Origin: Alloboseaceae bacterium BT-24-1 | Lineage (GTDB): Bacteria > Pseudomonadota > Alphaproteobacteria > Rhizobiales > Beijerinckiaceae | Assembly: GCA_025846845.1 (NCBI GenBank) | Contig: JAOYTL010000002.1 | Span: 248,001 to 312,000, forward strand | Direction of reading: 5' to 3' | Length of the DNA: 64,000 bases | Shown: piece after piece, positions 7,421 to 15,831 of the stretch | How positions within the stretch are numbered: the first letter of the stretch is position 1 | Layout of the letters: each line of letters starts with the position of its first letter | The notes under the pieces: generated by a model | What the model saw: the letters and a program-made list of their open reading frames with translations, nothing else | Told to the model about the DNA's origin: nothing | Databases searched by the model: none | Position numbers and translations under genes: made by a program

Positions 7421-8742
7421 GCTTGACCTCGCAGGGCTTGACGCCGCGGATGCGGCCCTTGTCGTCGCGCAAGAGCGCGACCTTGTCGATTCTGGACATC
7501 GGCACGAGCAAGGTCGTCTGCCTGATCGCAGAGCTCAACCCGGCCGAGGCGAACGAGCGGCTGCGCGGACGCACCCATGTCGCGCGCATCATCGGCATTG
7601 GTCACCAGCGCTCGCTCGGCCTGAAGGGCGGGGCGATCATCGATCTTGAAAGCGCCGAGCGCGCCATTCGTGCCGCCGTGGACGCGGCCGAGCGCATGGC
7701 CAAGGTCGAAGTCCAGTCGGTGATCGTGAACCTGACCGGCGGACGCCTGAACTCGCAGCACTACGCGGCCAGCGTCGATCTGCGCGGCGGTTCGGTCGGC
7801 GACTCCGACGTCAAGCGCGTGCTCGCCGCCGCGGCGAACCACGCCATCCGCCCGGGCAAGGCGGTGCTGCACGCGCTGCCGACCGGCTACGCGCTCGACG
7901 GTTCGCCCGGCGTGCTCGATCCGCGCGGGCTGATCGGCGGCTCGCTCTCGGTCGACATGCACGTCGTCGCTTCCGAAGCGGCTGCGGCGCGCAACGTCAT
8001 GCTCGCGGTCGAGCGCTGCCATCTCGAGGTCGAGGCGGTGGTCGCGACCCCCTATGCGGCCGGCCTTTCCGTTCTGGTCGACGACGAAGCCGAGATGGGC
8101 GTCGTCGTGGTCGACATGGGCGGCGGCACGACCTCGCTCGGCGTCTTCTCCGGCGGGCATCTGACCCATGCCGATGCGATCGCGGTCGGCGGCAACCACA
8201 TCACCATGGACGTGGCGCGCGGGCTCTCGACCCGGGTCTCCGCAGCCGAGCGGCTGAAGACGCTGCATGGCTCGGCCATCGCCAGCCCGTCCGACGAGCG
8301 CGACATGATCGCGGTGCCGCAGGTCGACGACGACGAGCGCGACATGCCGAACCACCTCTCGAAGTCGCATCTGGTCCGGATCATCAAGCCGCGCGTCGAG
8401 GAGATCCTCGAACTGGTGCGCGACCGGCTGAAGGCGGCGGGCTTCTCGGCCGAGGCCGGGCGGCGCGTGGTGCTGACCGGCGGCGCCTGCCAGCTCACCG
8501 GCATGCCGGAAGTGGCGCGGCGTGTGCTCGGCGGCCAGGTCCGCACCGGCCGGCCACTCGGAATCAGGGGCCTGCCGGAAGCCGGCAAGGGCCCGTCCTT
8601 CGCGGCGGCGGTCGGCCTCCTGGTCTATCCGCAGGTCGCGCATGTCGAACATTTCGAGCCGCGGGCAGGGGCGTCCTTCTTCGCCCATGCGACGGATGGC
8701 TACTTCTCCCGCGTCGGCCGCTGGCTGCGCGAGAGTTTCTAG
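7417..8742 (+). CDS. ftsA: FtsA, actin-like FtsZ membrane anchor
   Basis: FtsA binds ATP, polymerises and tethers FtsZ to the membrane through a C-terminal amphipathic helix. The phosphate-1 motif ILDIGTSKVVCLI is at residues 25-37. The SHS2/1C region is in the first third, the phosphate-2 motif VVDMGGGTTSLGVF at about 231-244, and the adenosine motif VVLTGGACQLTGM at about 351-363. The protein ends GRWLRESF, a short helix compatible with membrane targeting. The length of 441 residues is normal. A 4-bp overlap with ftsQ indicates coupled translation. The GTG/ATG leader of about 25 residues before the actin fold is typical of alphaproteobacteria. Confidence 0.96.
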   Translation: MSLTSQGLTPRMRPLSSRKSATLSILDIGTSKVVCLIAELNPAEANERLRGRTHVARIIGIGHQRSLGLKGGAIIDLESAERAIRAAVDAAERMAKVEVQSVIVNLTGGRLNSQHYAASVDLRGGSVGDSDVKRVLAAAANHAIRPGKAVLHALPTGYALDGSPGVLDPRGLIGGSLSVDMHVVASEAAAARNVMLAVERCHLEVEAVVATPYAAGLSVLVDDEAEMGVVVVDMGGGTTSLGVFSGGHLTHADAIAVGGNHITMDVARGLSTRVSAAERLKTLHGSAIASPSDERDMIAVPQVDDDERDMPNHLSKSHLVRIIKPRVEEILELVRDRLKAAGFSAEAGRRVVLTGGACQLTGMPEVARRVLGGQVRTGRPLGIRGLPEAGKGPSFAAAVGLLVYPQVAHVEHFEPRAGASFFAHATDGYFSRVGRWLRESF

Positions 8743-8870
8743 GGTTGCGGGCCGCGACGCCGAGAGGCGAGGCGACCCGGGGTGAGTTTTAACAGAACGG
8801 GGCTCCGGCCCCTGGCGTGGAAGACGGGACGGCCCGCCAGGAGCCGGACAAGACAGTGAAAGAGGCAATC

Positions 8871-10577
8871 ATGGCGATGAACCTGCAAGCCCCGGACATC
8901 CGGGAACTCAAGCCCCGGATCACCGTGTTCGGTGTCGGCGGCGCCGGCGGCAATGCCGTGAACAACATGATCGAGGCCGGGCTCGACGGCGTCGACTTCG
9001 TCTGCGCCAACACCGATGCTCAGGCGCTCGCTCTCGCCCGCGCCCCGCGCATCATCCAGATGGGCCTCCAGGTCACCGAAGGCCTCGGCGCCGGCTCGCA
9101 GCCGGAAGTCGGCCGGGCGGCGGCGGAAGAGGTGATCGACGAGATCCGCGATCATCTCGCTGGCGCGCACATGGTCTTCATCACCGCCGGCATGGGCGGC
9201 GGCACCGGCACGGGCGCGGCCCCCGCGATCGCCCGCGTCGCCCGCGACATGGGCATCCTCACTGTCGGCGTCGTCACCAAGCCGTTCCAGTTCGAGGGCC
9301 AGCGCCGCATGCGCATGGCCGAGGCTGGCATCGGCGAGCTCAACGAGGCCGTCGACACGCTGATCGTCATCCCGAACCAGAACCTGTTCCGTGTCGCCAA
9401 CGAGAACACCGGCTTCGCCGACGCCTTCGGCATGGCCGACCAGGTGCTCTACTCCGGCGTCGCCTGCATCACCGACCTGATGGTCCGTCCCGGCCTGATC
9501 AACCTCGACTTCGCCGACGTCCGCGCCGTGATGCGCGGCATGGGCAAGGCGATGATGGGCACCGGCGAGGCTCAGGGCGAGAAGCGGGCGCTCTCGGCCG
9601 CCCAGGCCGCGATCAACAACCCGTTGCTCGACGACGTCTCGATGAAGGGTGCGCGCGGCCTGCTGATCTCGATCACCGGCGGGCGCGACATGAAGCTCTA
9701 CGAGGTCGACGAGGCCGCGACCCGCATCCGCGAGGAGGTCGACTCCGAGGCCAACATCATCGTCGGCGCCACCTTCGACGAGGCGCTGGAAGGCACGATG
9801 CGCGTCTCGGTGGTCGCCACCGGCATCGACAAGCCGATGAGCGCCCAGGGTGAGCTCGACCCGACCGAAGCCCGTATCGCCGAAGTCGCCGAGCGGCTGA
9901 AGGCCGAGGCGCGGCTGCGCTCGGCCGTCCCGAACGTCCGCACCTCCGCCGCTGCCCCGGCTCCTGCGCCGATGCCGGCCCCGGTGGCTGAGACCATGAT
10001 GCCGGAACCGGTTCGCGCTCCGGCTCCGGCGGCTTATGCCGCCGATGTCCGCATCGAGCCGGCCCAGCCGCGCCCGGCGATGATGGCCCCGCCGGTCGTC
10101 GAGTCTCATGCGCCCGAAGCATCGGTGCCGCATTTCGAGGACAGCTTCATCCCGCCAGCTCCCGAGCGCGCCGTGATCCGCCCGACCCGCATGCCGCGCG
10201 TCGAGGACCTGCCGATGCCGGCCCAGCACCAGATCGCGCAGAGCCGCGGCGCGGCGCCTGCTCCGGCGCCGGCTTCGGCCGAGCAGAAGCGCATGTCGCT
10301 GATGCAGCGCCTCGCCTCGGTCGGCTTCGGCCGCAAGGATGATGATTACGCTGATGCCCCGGTGGCGCCTGTTCCGGCTCCGGCTCCGCGTCCGGCACCC
10401 CCGGTCGCGGCGGCCGGCCCGAGCGCGGCCCATGCCGAGTTCATGCGCCGTCCGCCAGCGCCAGCCACCCGGCCGGCCCAGGGGCAGCTCGACCAGCTCG
10501 GCCGCGCAGCTCCGGCGCGCAACACGGAAGAAGACCAGCTCGAGATCCCGGCCTTCCTGCGCCGCCAGTCGAACTGA
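8871..10577 (+). CDS. ftsZ: FtsZ, tubulin-like division GTPase with long C-terminal linker
   Basis: FtsZ polymerises into the Z ring. The nucleotide-binding GVGGAGGNAVNNM is at residues 21-33, the tubulin signature GGGTGTGAAP at 109-118 and the T7-loop region NLDFADVRAVM at about 210-220. The globular domain ends near residue 320. A linker of about 235 residues rich in Pro, Ala and Met follows, then the conserved tail LEIPAFLRRQ that binds FtsA and other partners. At 568 residues it is longer than E. coli FtsZ (383), as in many alphaproteobacteria. The ATG at 8871 has AGAGG upstream. A strong terminator follows the gene. Confidence 0.97.
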   Translation: MAMNLQAPDIRELKPRITVFGVGGAGGNAVNNMIEAGLDGVDFVCANTDAQALALARAPRIIQMGLQVTEGLGAGSQPEVGRAAAEEVIDEIRDHLAGAHMVFITAGMGGGTGTGAAPAIARVARDMGILTVGVVTKPFQFEGQRRMRMAEAGIGELNEAVDTLIVIPNQNLFRVANENTGFADAFGMADQVLYSGVACITDLMVRPGLINLDFADVRAVMRGMGKAMMGTGEAQGEKRALSAAQAAINNPLLDDVSMKGARGLLISITGGRDMKLYEVDEAATRIREEVDSEANIIVGATFDEALEGTMRVSVVATGIDKPMSAQGELDPTEARIAEVAERLKAEARLRSAVPNVRTSAAAPAPAPMPAPVAETMMPEPVRAPAPAAYAADVRIEPAQPRPAMMAPPVVESHAPEASVPHFEDSFIPPAPERAVIRPTRMPRVEDLPMPAQHQIAQSRGAAPAPAPASAEQKRMSLMQRLASVGFGRKDDDYADAPVAPVPAPAPRPAPPVAAAGPSAAHAEFMRRPPAPATRPAQGQLDQLGRAAPARNTEEDQLEIPAFLRRQSN

Positions 10578-10612
10578 GCTTTCCAACTCCGGTTCAACCG
10601 GTTTAAACAGAC

Positions 10613-10643
10613 GGCCCGGCGGCACCCCCGCCGGGCCTTTTTT
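10613..10643 (+). terminator. Rho-independent terminator after ftsZ
   Basis: An 11-bp GC-rich stem (GGCCCGGCGG paired with CCGCCGGGCC, ACCCC-type loop) is followed at once by six T residues, 35 bp after the ftsZ stop. It is the clearest intrinsic terminator in the window and ends the dcw transcript before lpxC. Confidence 0.88.
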
Positions 10644-10730
10644 AACGTCTGAAAAACCATATACATCAATCAGATGGTTAAGGTTTTCTGGCTTCGTAAC
10701 CTCTGTTACAGAGCGAAAGAAAGCGTGATT

Positions 10731-10758
10731 TTGAAGGTTGTGCGCCAGCGCGTATCTT
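10731..10758 (+). promoter_or_regulatory. lpxC: Candidate sigma-70 promoter of lpxC
   Basis: TTGAAG at 10731-10736 and TATCTT at 10753-10758 are separated by 16 bp. They lie between the ftsZ terminator and lpxC in a less GC-rich tract. No other gene could use them. The predicted leader would be about 130 nt and would contain the 16-bp palindrome at 10784. Confidence 0.4.
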
Positions 10759-10783
10759 GCAGCGCATCACCGGGTAGGGGGAT

Positions 10784-10799
10784 TCGGGATTAATCCCGA
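10784..10799. promoter_or_regulatory. Perfect 16-bp palindrome in the lpxC leader
   Basis: TCGGGATTAATCCCGA is fully self-complementary. It lies 95 bp upstream of the lpxC start codon, in the 317-bp gap after ftsZ. It could be an operator for a dimeric regulator or the foot of an RNA hairpin. Another inverted pair, GTAAC-ctct-GTTAC, is at 10696-10709. Confidence 0.45.
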
Positions 10800-10894
10800 G
10801 TTCGCTGCAATTCAGGGAACCGCGTCAATCGTCGAACAGGTTGCGCCGCAAGGCGTCGCCCCCGAGATTTGCGCGTTTGAGACGGATATCGAGT

Positions 10895-11842
10895 ATGATG
10901 GCTGAACGGCAGACGACCCTACGCTCGCCCGTGACCCTCCAAGGCATCGGCGTTCATTCCGGGGCTCCCGCCTGCCTCACGCTGCGGCCTTCCACTGCCA
11001 ACACCGGCGTCGTCTTTCTGCGCAAAGGCCTCGAAGGCGGCCATGAGCAGTTGATCCACGCTCGCCATAACAAGGTCAGCGCCACCGAGCTGTGCACCGT
11101 GATCGGCGACCAGGCTTCCGGCTCCGTCGCCACGATCGAGCACCTGATGTCGGCCTGCGCCGGCCTCGGCCTCGACAACGTGCTGATCGAGATCGACGGC
11201 CCGGAAATGCCGATCATGGACGGCAGTGCCGCCGAGTTCGTCACCGCCATCGAGTCGACTGGCCTCGTCGCCCTCGGCGCGACCCGTCGCTATCTCAAGG
11301 TCCTGCGCCCGGTCCGCATCGAGCAGGGCCGCGCCTTCGCCGAGCTCGCTCCGTCCGAGAACGGTTTCCGCCTCGACGTCGAGATCGACTTCGACACCCC
11401 GGCCATCGGCCGCCAGCGCAAGATCTTCGATCTCGATCCCGAGGCTTATGCCCGCGAGATTTCCGGTGCCCGCACCTTCGGCTTCATGCGCGATGTCGAG
11501 CAGCTCTGGAAGGCCGGCTTCGCGCTCGGCGCCTCGCTCGACAACACCGTCGCGATCGGCGACGACAAGGTCATCAATCCGGAAGGCCTGCGCTACGCCG
11601 ACGAATTCGTGCGCCACAAGGTGCTCGATGCGGTGGGCGATCTCGCGCTCGCCGGCTATCCGATCCTCGGCGAGTTCCGCTCCTATTGCGGCGGTCACCG
11701 CATGAACGTCCGGATCCTCGAGGCGCTGTTCGCCGACCGCGCCAACTACGCGATCGTCGAGGCTCAGCCGGTTTACGGACACCACGCCGTGCAGATGGCG
11801 GCCGGCCCGGTACCTGCCGCGCTTGCGCCTGACCTGCACTGA
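10895..11842 (+). CDS. lpxC: LpxC, UDP-3-O-acyl-N-acetylglucosamine deacetylase
   Basis: LpxC is a cytoplasmic zinc enzyme that carries out the committed step of lipid A synthesis. The zinc ligands are His83 (in TIEHLMSA) and His241/Asp245 (in RHKVLDAVGDLAL). The catalytic glutamate is next to His83, and the general-acid histidine is in YCGGHRMN. MDGSAAEF is the other family signature. The length is 315 residues. The start at 10895 (ATG ATG) directly precedes the conserved TTLRSPVTLQGIG; an upstream in-frame extension is not family-like. It sits between ftsZ and bamD in the standard alphaproteobacterial order, with its own probable promoter. Confidence 0.96.
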   Translation: MMAERQTTLRSPVTLQGIGVHSGAPACLTLRPSTANTGVVFLRKGLEGGHEQLIHARHNKVSATELCTVIGDQASGSVATIEHLMSACAGLGLDNVLIEIDGPEMPIMDGSAAEFVTAIESTGLVALGATRRYLKVLRPVRIEQGRAFAELAPSENGFRLDVEIDFDTPAIGRQRKIFDLDPEAYAREISGARTFGFMRDVEQLWKAGFALGASLDNTVAIGDDKVINPEGLRYADEFVRHKVLDAVGDLALAGYPILGEFRSYCGGHRMNVRILEALFADRANYAIVEAQPVYGHHAVQMAAGPVPAALAPDLH

Positions 11843-11953
11843 TCGGGGTATTACGCGACGCCACGCCTTGCATTCGCCCGTTTCCTGTTGGAAACGGCGA
11901 TCGCACTGCATGAAGCGCCCGTCACGCTTGGCGAAAAGGCTGCTTCTGAGCTA

Positions 11954-12002
11954 GAGCATGTTCCGCAAAAGTGGGAACCACTTTTGCGATGAGAACATGC
12001 TC
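11954..12002. repeat. 49-bp dispersed palindrome upstream of bamD
   Basis: The outer arms GAGCATGTTC and GAACATGCTC are perfectly complementary. An inner stem CGCAAAAGTGG/CCACTTTTGCG has a GAA loop. I recognise this as a dispersed intergenic palindrome family of Rhizobiales genomes. It lies 120 bp upstream of bamD. A separate perfect hairpin, GTTCGACCG-ttc-CGGTCGAAC, follows at 12031-12051. Confidence 0.8.
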
Positions 12003-12121
12003 CAGCACTAAGTTGGCGCGAATTCTTGTCGTTCGACCGTTCCGGTCGAACGGAAAGCGCGCTAAGCCATTTCGCGCGCTCTTGTCGAAGGGGCGTCACA
12101 AGGACGGATGAAGTGAGCGTC

Positions 12122-13036
12122 ATGCGGCTGAAGACATTCAATTCCGGCGAATCGACCAGCGGCGGCAAGCGCCTCGCGCTGGCGCTTGCCCTCGCGGCCG
12201 CGCTCGGCGGCTGCGATACGATGAGCGCGCTCAACCCGTTCGACCGGCCCGAGGTCTACAAGCCCGAAGTGGTGGCGGAGGTCCCGGCTGACAAGCTCTA
12301 CAATGAGGGTCTCGCCCGTCTCCAGAACGGCGACACCGAAGGCGCGAACAAGAAGTTCGACGAGATCGACAAGCAGGCGCCGTTCTCGCCGTATTCGAAG
12401 AAGGGCCTGATCATGGCCGCCTATGCGAATTACGAGGCGGCCAAGTACGACGACGCGATCACCGCCTCGAAGCGCTTTCTCGCTCAGAACCCGGCGAGCC
12501 CGGACGCGGCCTATGCGCAGTACATCCTGGCGATGTCCTATTACAACCAGATCCCGGATGCGACGCGCGATCAGGAGCGCACCGACCAGGCGCTGCGCGC
12601 GATGCAGGAGCTGCTCGACCGCTATCCGAAGTCGGAATACGTGATCGACGTGCGCGAGAAGATGCTGGTCGCGCGCGATCAGCTCGCCGGCAAGGAAATG
12701 AATGTCGGCCGCTTCTATCTCGAGAAGCGCAATTACACCGGCGCCGTCGGCCGCTTCCGTGATGTCATCACCAAATACCAGACCACGCGCCACGTCGAGG
12801 AGGCGCTGATGCGTCTGACCGAGGCCTATATGGCGCTCGGCATCACCAACGAGGCGCAGACCGCCGCGGCGGTGCTCGGCCACAACTTCCCTGACAGCTC
12901 CTGGTACAAGGACGCCTATACTCTCCTGGAGAGCGGCGGGCTGCAGCCACGCGAGGATCGCGGCTCCTATATCAGCCGGGCCTTCAACGGCTTCACGCGC
13001 GCAGTCGTCGGGTTGACCGGTCTCGGCCGCCTCTAA
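12122..13036 (+). CDS. bamD: BamD, outer-membrane assembly lipoprotein
   Basis: BamD is the essential lipoprotein of the BAM complex that folds beta-barrel proteins into the outer membrane. Residues 1-33 form a lipoprotein signal with the lipobox LGGC followed by DTMSA. The rest is a series of TPR helices: YNEGLARLQNGDTEGA, AAKYDDAITASKRFL, YILAMSYYNQ and ALRAMQELLDRYP. At 304 residues it is somewhat longer than E. coli BamD (245). The ATG at 12122 places the signal correctly; a GTG nine bases upstream is an alternative. It lies between lpxC and recN, the usual alphaproteobacterial order. Confidence 0.95.
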   Translation: MRLKTFNSGESTSGGKRLALALALAAALGGCDTMSALNPFDRPEVYKPEVVAEVPADKLYNEGLARLQNGDTEGANKKFDEIDKQAPFSPYSKKGLIMAAYANYEAAKYDDAITASKRFLAQNPASPDAAYAQYILAMSYYNQIPDATRDQERTDQALRAMQELLDRYPKSEYVIDVREKMLVARDQLAGKEMNVGRFYLEKRNYTGAVGRFRDVITKYQTTRHVEEALMRLTEAYMALGITNEAQTAAAVLGHNFPDSSWYKDAYTLLESGGLQPREDRGSYISRAFNGFTRAVVGLTGLGRL

Positions 13037-13096
13037 GGTTGCCTGCCGGTGCCCCGGCGAGGTCATCTCCAGCCGGCACAAAGGGGCTGAGTCACC

Positions 13097-14785
13097 ATGC
13101 TCGCTCAGCTCTCGATCCGTGACATCGTTCTGATCGACCGGCTCGACCTGGGCTTCGAGGGCGGGCTCAGCGTGCTGACCGGCGAGACCGGCGCTGGCAA
13201 GTCGATCCTGCTCGATGGTTTCGCGCTCGCCCTTGGCGCCCGCGGTGATGGTGGTTTGGTCCGCCATGGCGAGACGCAAGGGCAGGTCAGCGCCGTCTTC
13301 GATCTGCCGATGTCGCATCCGGCGCGCGTGCTCGCGCAGGCACAGGAGATCGATACCGACGGCGACCTGATCCTGCGGCGCGTGCAATATGCCGACGGGC
13401 GTACCCGTGCCTTCGTCAACGATCAGCCGGTCAGCGTGCAGATCCTGCGCATGATCGGCGCGGCACTGGTCGAGATCCATGGCCAGCATGATGACCGGGC
13501 CCTCACCGATCCGGCCCAGCATCGCACCATCCTCGACGGCTTCGGCGAGCTCGGCGATCAGGCGGCCGATGTCGCGCGTGCCAGCGAGGTCTTGAAAAAG
13601 GCGCGCCAGGCCCTGCAGAGCCAGCGCATGCGGGTCGAGACCGCGCGCAAGGAAGCAGATTTCCTGCGCCATGCCGTGGCCGAGCTGGGCAAGCTCGCCC
13701 CCGGACCAGGCGAGGAAGAGGCTCTCGCAAGCCAGCGCCAGGGCATGATGGCCGCCGAGAAGGTCGCCCGCGACATCATCGAAGCCTATGAGGCGGTCGG
13801 TGGCACGGCCTCGCCGGTTTCCGCCCTGTCGGGCGTGCTGCGTCGTCTGGAGCGGCGTGCTGTACAGGCGCCGCAGCTCGTCGACCCCTCGATCGCAGCG
13901 CTGACAACAGCGGTGGTCGCGCTGGAGGAGGCGGGCGAGACCTTGCAGGCGGCCGTGCGCGCCGCCGAATTCGATCCGCGTGTGCTGGAGCGTGTCGAGG
14001 AACGGCTGTTCGCGCTGCGCGCGGCGGCGCGCAAATTCGATGTTCCCGTCGACGCACTGCCGGCGCTGGCCGAGACCATGGCGGCCGATCTCGCCGCGCT
14101 CGACGAGAGCGAAGGTTCGCTGAAGCGGCTGGAGGCCGAGCTCGCCGAAGCCGAGGCGGCCTATGTCGCGCTGGCGACCACGCTCTCGGCCGGGCGAATC
14201 CGGGCGGCCTCGGCACTCGACGCCGCGGTCAAAGCGGAACTGCCGCCGCTCAAGCTGGAGCGCGCCCGTTTCATTACGCAGATCGACAGCGATCCCGATG
14301 CGCGCGGGCCGGAAGGTTTCGACCGCGTCGAGTTCTGGGTCGAGACCAACCCCGGCACGCGGCCGGGGCCGATGATGAAGGTCGCCTCGGGCGGCGAGCT
14401 CTCGCGCTTCATGCTGGCGCTGAAAGTGGTGCTGGCCGAGCGCGGCTCGGCTCCCACACTGGTTTTCGACGAGATCGACACCGGCGTCGGCGGCGCGGTG
14501 GCGGATGCGATCGGCGAGCGGCTCGCTCGGCTGGCGGCGCGAGTGCAGGTCGTCTCGGTGACGCATGCGCCGCAGGTCGCGGCCAAGGCCGGGCAGCATT
14601 TCCTGATCGCCAAATCGGCCCAGGGCGGGGAGGGGGCCGACGAACGCACCGTCACCCGCGTCTCGGCGCTGGAAGCTGGCAGCCGGCGCGAGGAGATCGC
14701 CCGCATGCTCGCCGGCGCCTCGATCACCGAGGAGGCGCGGGCGGCGGCAGGCAAGCTGCTCGACGCTGCCGGGCTGCGCGGCTGA
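13097..14785 (+). CDS. recN: RecN, SMC-like DNA repair ATPase
   Basis: RecN acts early in double-strand break repair. The Walker A motif GETGAGKS is at residues 29-36. A central coiled coil spans about 150-370, with many Glu/Ala/Arg residues. The C-terminal ABC signature SGGELSRFMLALK and Walker B LVFDEIDTGVGG are followed by SVTHAPQVAA. The length of 562 residues is normal. It begins 60 bp after bamD on the same strand. I see no classic alphaproteobacterial LexA box directly in front of it. It ends 6 bp from the convergent MBL-fold gene. Confidence 0.96.
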   Translation: MLAQLSIRDIVLIDRLDLGFEGGLSVLTGETGAGKSILLDGFALALGARGDGGLVRHGETQGQVSAVFDLPMSHPARVLAQAQEIDTDGDLILRRVQYADGRTRAFVNDQPVSVQILRMIGAALVEIHGQHDDRALTDPAQHRTILDGFGELGDQAADVARASEVLKKARQALQSQRMRVETARKEADFLRHAVAELGKLAPGPGEEEALASQRQGMMAAEKVARDIIEAYEAVGGTASPVSALSGVLRRLERRAVQAPQLVDPSIAALTTAVVALEEAGETLQAAVRAAEFDPRVLERVEERLFALRAAARKFDVPVDALPALAETMAADLAALDESEGSLKRLEAELAEAEAAYVALATTLSAGRIRAASALDAAVKAELPPLKLERARFITQIDSDPDARGPEGFDRVEFWVETNPGTRPGPMMKVASGGELSRFMLALKVVLAERGSAPTLVFDEIDTGVGGAVADAIGERLARLAARVQVVSVTHAPQVAAKAGQHFLIAKSAQGGEGADERTVTRVSALEAGSRREEIARMLAGASITEEARAAAGKLLDAAGLRG

Positions 14786-14791
14786 GGCTGG

Positions 14792-15610
14792 TCAGGCCGG
14801 GATCAGTTCGTAGCCCGAGTCGTTCTCGATGACGCGTCTGAAGCCTTCGACATGTCCGCCCGTCACGATCCAGCCTTCGCGCGCGGCGCGCTCGAGGATG
14901 GCGCGGCGGGAGGCGACTGCGGTGGCGGCATCGAAATCATAGACCAGGCCGACATCCGGGTCCGAGGCCTGCAGGTCGGACAGATGCAGCGCATCGCCCC
15001 ACAGCAGGAGGCTCTCCTCGCCTTCGATCAGGTAGCCGCTATGGCCGAAGGTGTGGCCGGGGAGCGGGATCAGCGCGATGCCGGGCCGTATGATGCCGGC
15101 TGCTACGGGACGGATGCGGTTGCCATAGTGCTTTTTCACCGCCGCCGCGACGGCAAAGCCGCCCTGCCTGTTCTGCGGCGTTTGCAAGCGATTGGCCTCC
15201 TCCCCGAAGAAGGCAAGATCGGCTTCCGGCACGCTGATCTCGGCATTGGGGAAGCGGGCGCGATCACCGTCGAAAAGGCCGAGCGCGTGGTCGCCGTGCA
15301 GATGCGTGATCAGGACACGTTGCACCTGCTCGGGAACAACGCCTGCTCTCGCCATAGCGGCGGGCGCGTGGCCCATCGCTTCGCCCCAGGAGGGACCCGT
15401 GCCGGCGTCGACGAGGGTGACCCCGTCGGCATCCTTCAGGGCGAAGCAGTTGACCGGGATGCTGATCTTCGGCTTGCCCCAGCGCGCCACGGCGTCGTCA
15501 CGGGCGGCCTGGCCGCCGGCATGGATCAGGACGTCCAGCGGTGCCTCGAAGATGCCGTCATGCAACGCGAGCACATTGTAGGAACCGAACCGCCGCCAAG
15601 TCTCGCCCAT
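14792..15610 (-). CDS. Metallo-beta-lactamase-fold hydrolase
   Basis: This is a 272-residue member of the MBL superfamily. The metal motif THLHGDH is at 102-108. Further ligands are likely in PGHTFGHSGY (about 186-195), LLWGDALH and VTGGHVEGF. The layout resembles the group that includes AHL lactonases and MBL-fold esterases; the real substrate is unknown. It has no signal peptide, so it is cytoplasmic. The ATG at 15610 is preferred because the family starts near GETWRRFGSYNVLALHDG. It stands alone, convergent with recN. Confidence 0.85.
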   Translation of the reverse strand: MGETWRRFGSYNVLALHDGIFEAPLDVLIHAGGQAARDDAVARWGKPKISIPVNCFALKDADGVTLVDAGTGPSWGEAMGHAPAAMARAGVVPEQVQRVLITHLHGDHALGLFDGDRARFPNAEISVPEADLAFFGEEANRLQTPQNRQGGFAVAAAVKKHYGNRIRPVAAGIIRPGIALIPLPGHTFGHSGYLIEGEESLLLWGDALHLSDLQASDPDVGLVYDFDAATAVASRRAILERAAREGWIVTGGHVEGFRRVIENDSGYELIPA

Positions 15611-15831
15611 GCCTACTCGCTTCTCTCTTTGGTACGCTCTTAGACCACGCAACTCTCACGACCGACAACGGACCCAAGGCCGGTGGTTGGCTTCGACAGG
15701 TCCTAGCCTTGATCACATAGCGGATCGCATTTATGAATCGCGTGTCGGGGTGTCGCAGGCTCCCGGCGTTGCAAAGACGGTTCCCGTCCAAGTCCTGCTC
15801 GCGATCCGCATGATCACGCGGACGGAGCACG

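Noticed and set aside
13037..13096. LexA box before recN
   Set aside because: No GTTC-N7-GTTC or GAAC-N7-GTTC in the gap; the uvrD upstream region has only single GTTC words.
12062..14599. 845-codon reverse-strand frame across bamD and recN
   Set aside because: Antisense mirror of two clear genes.
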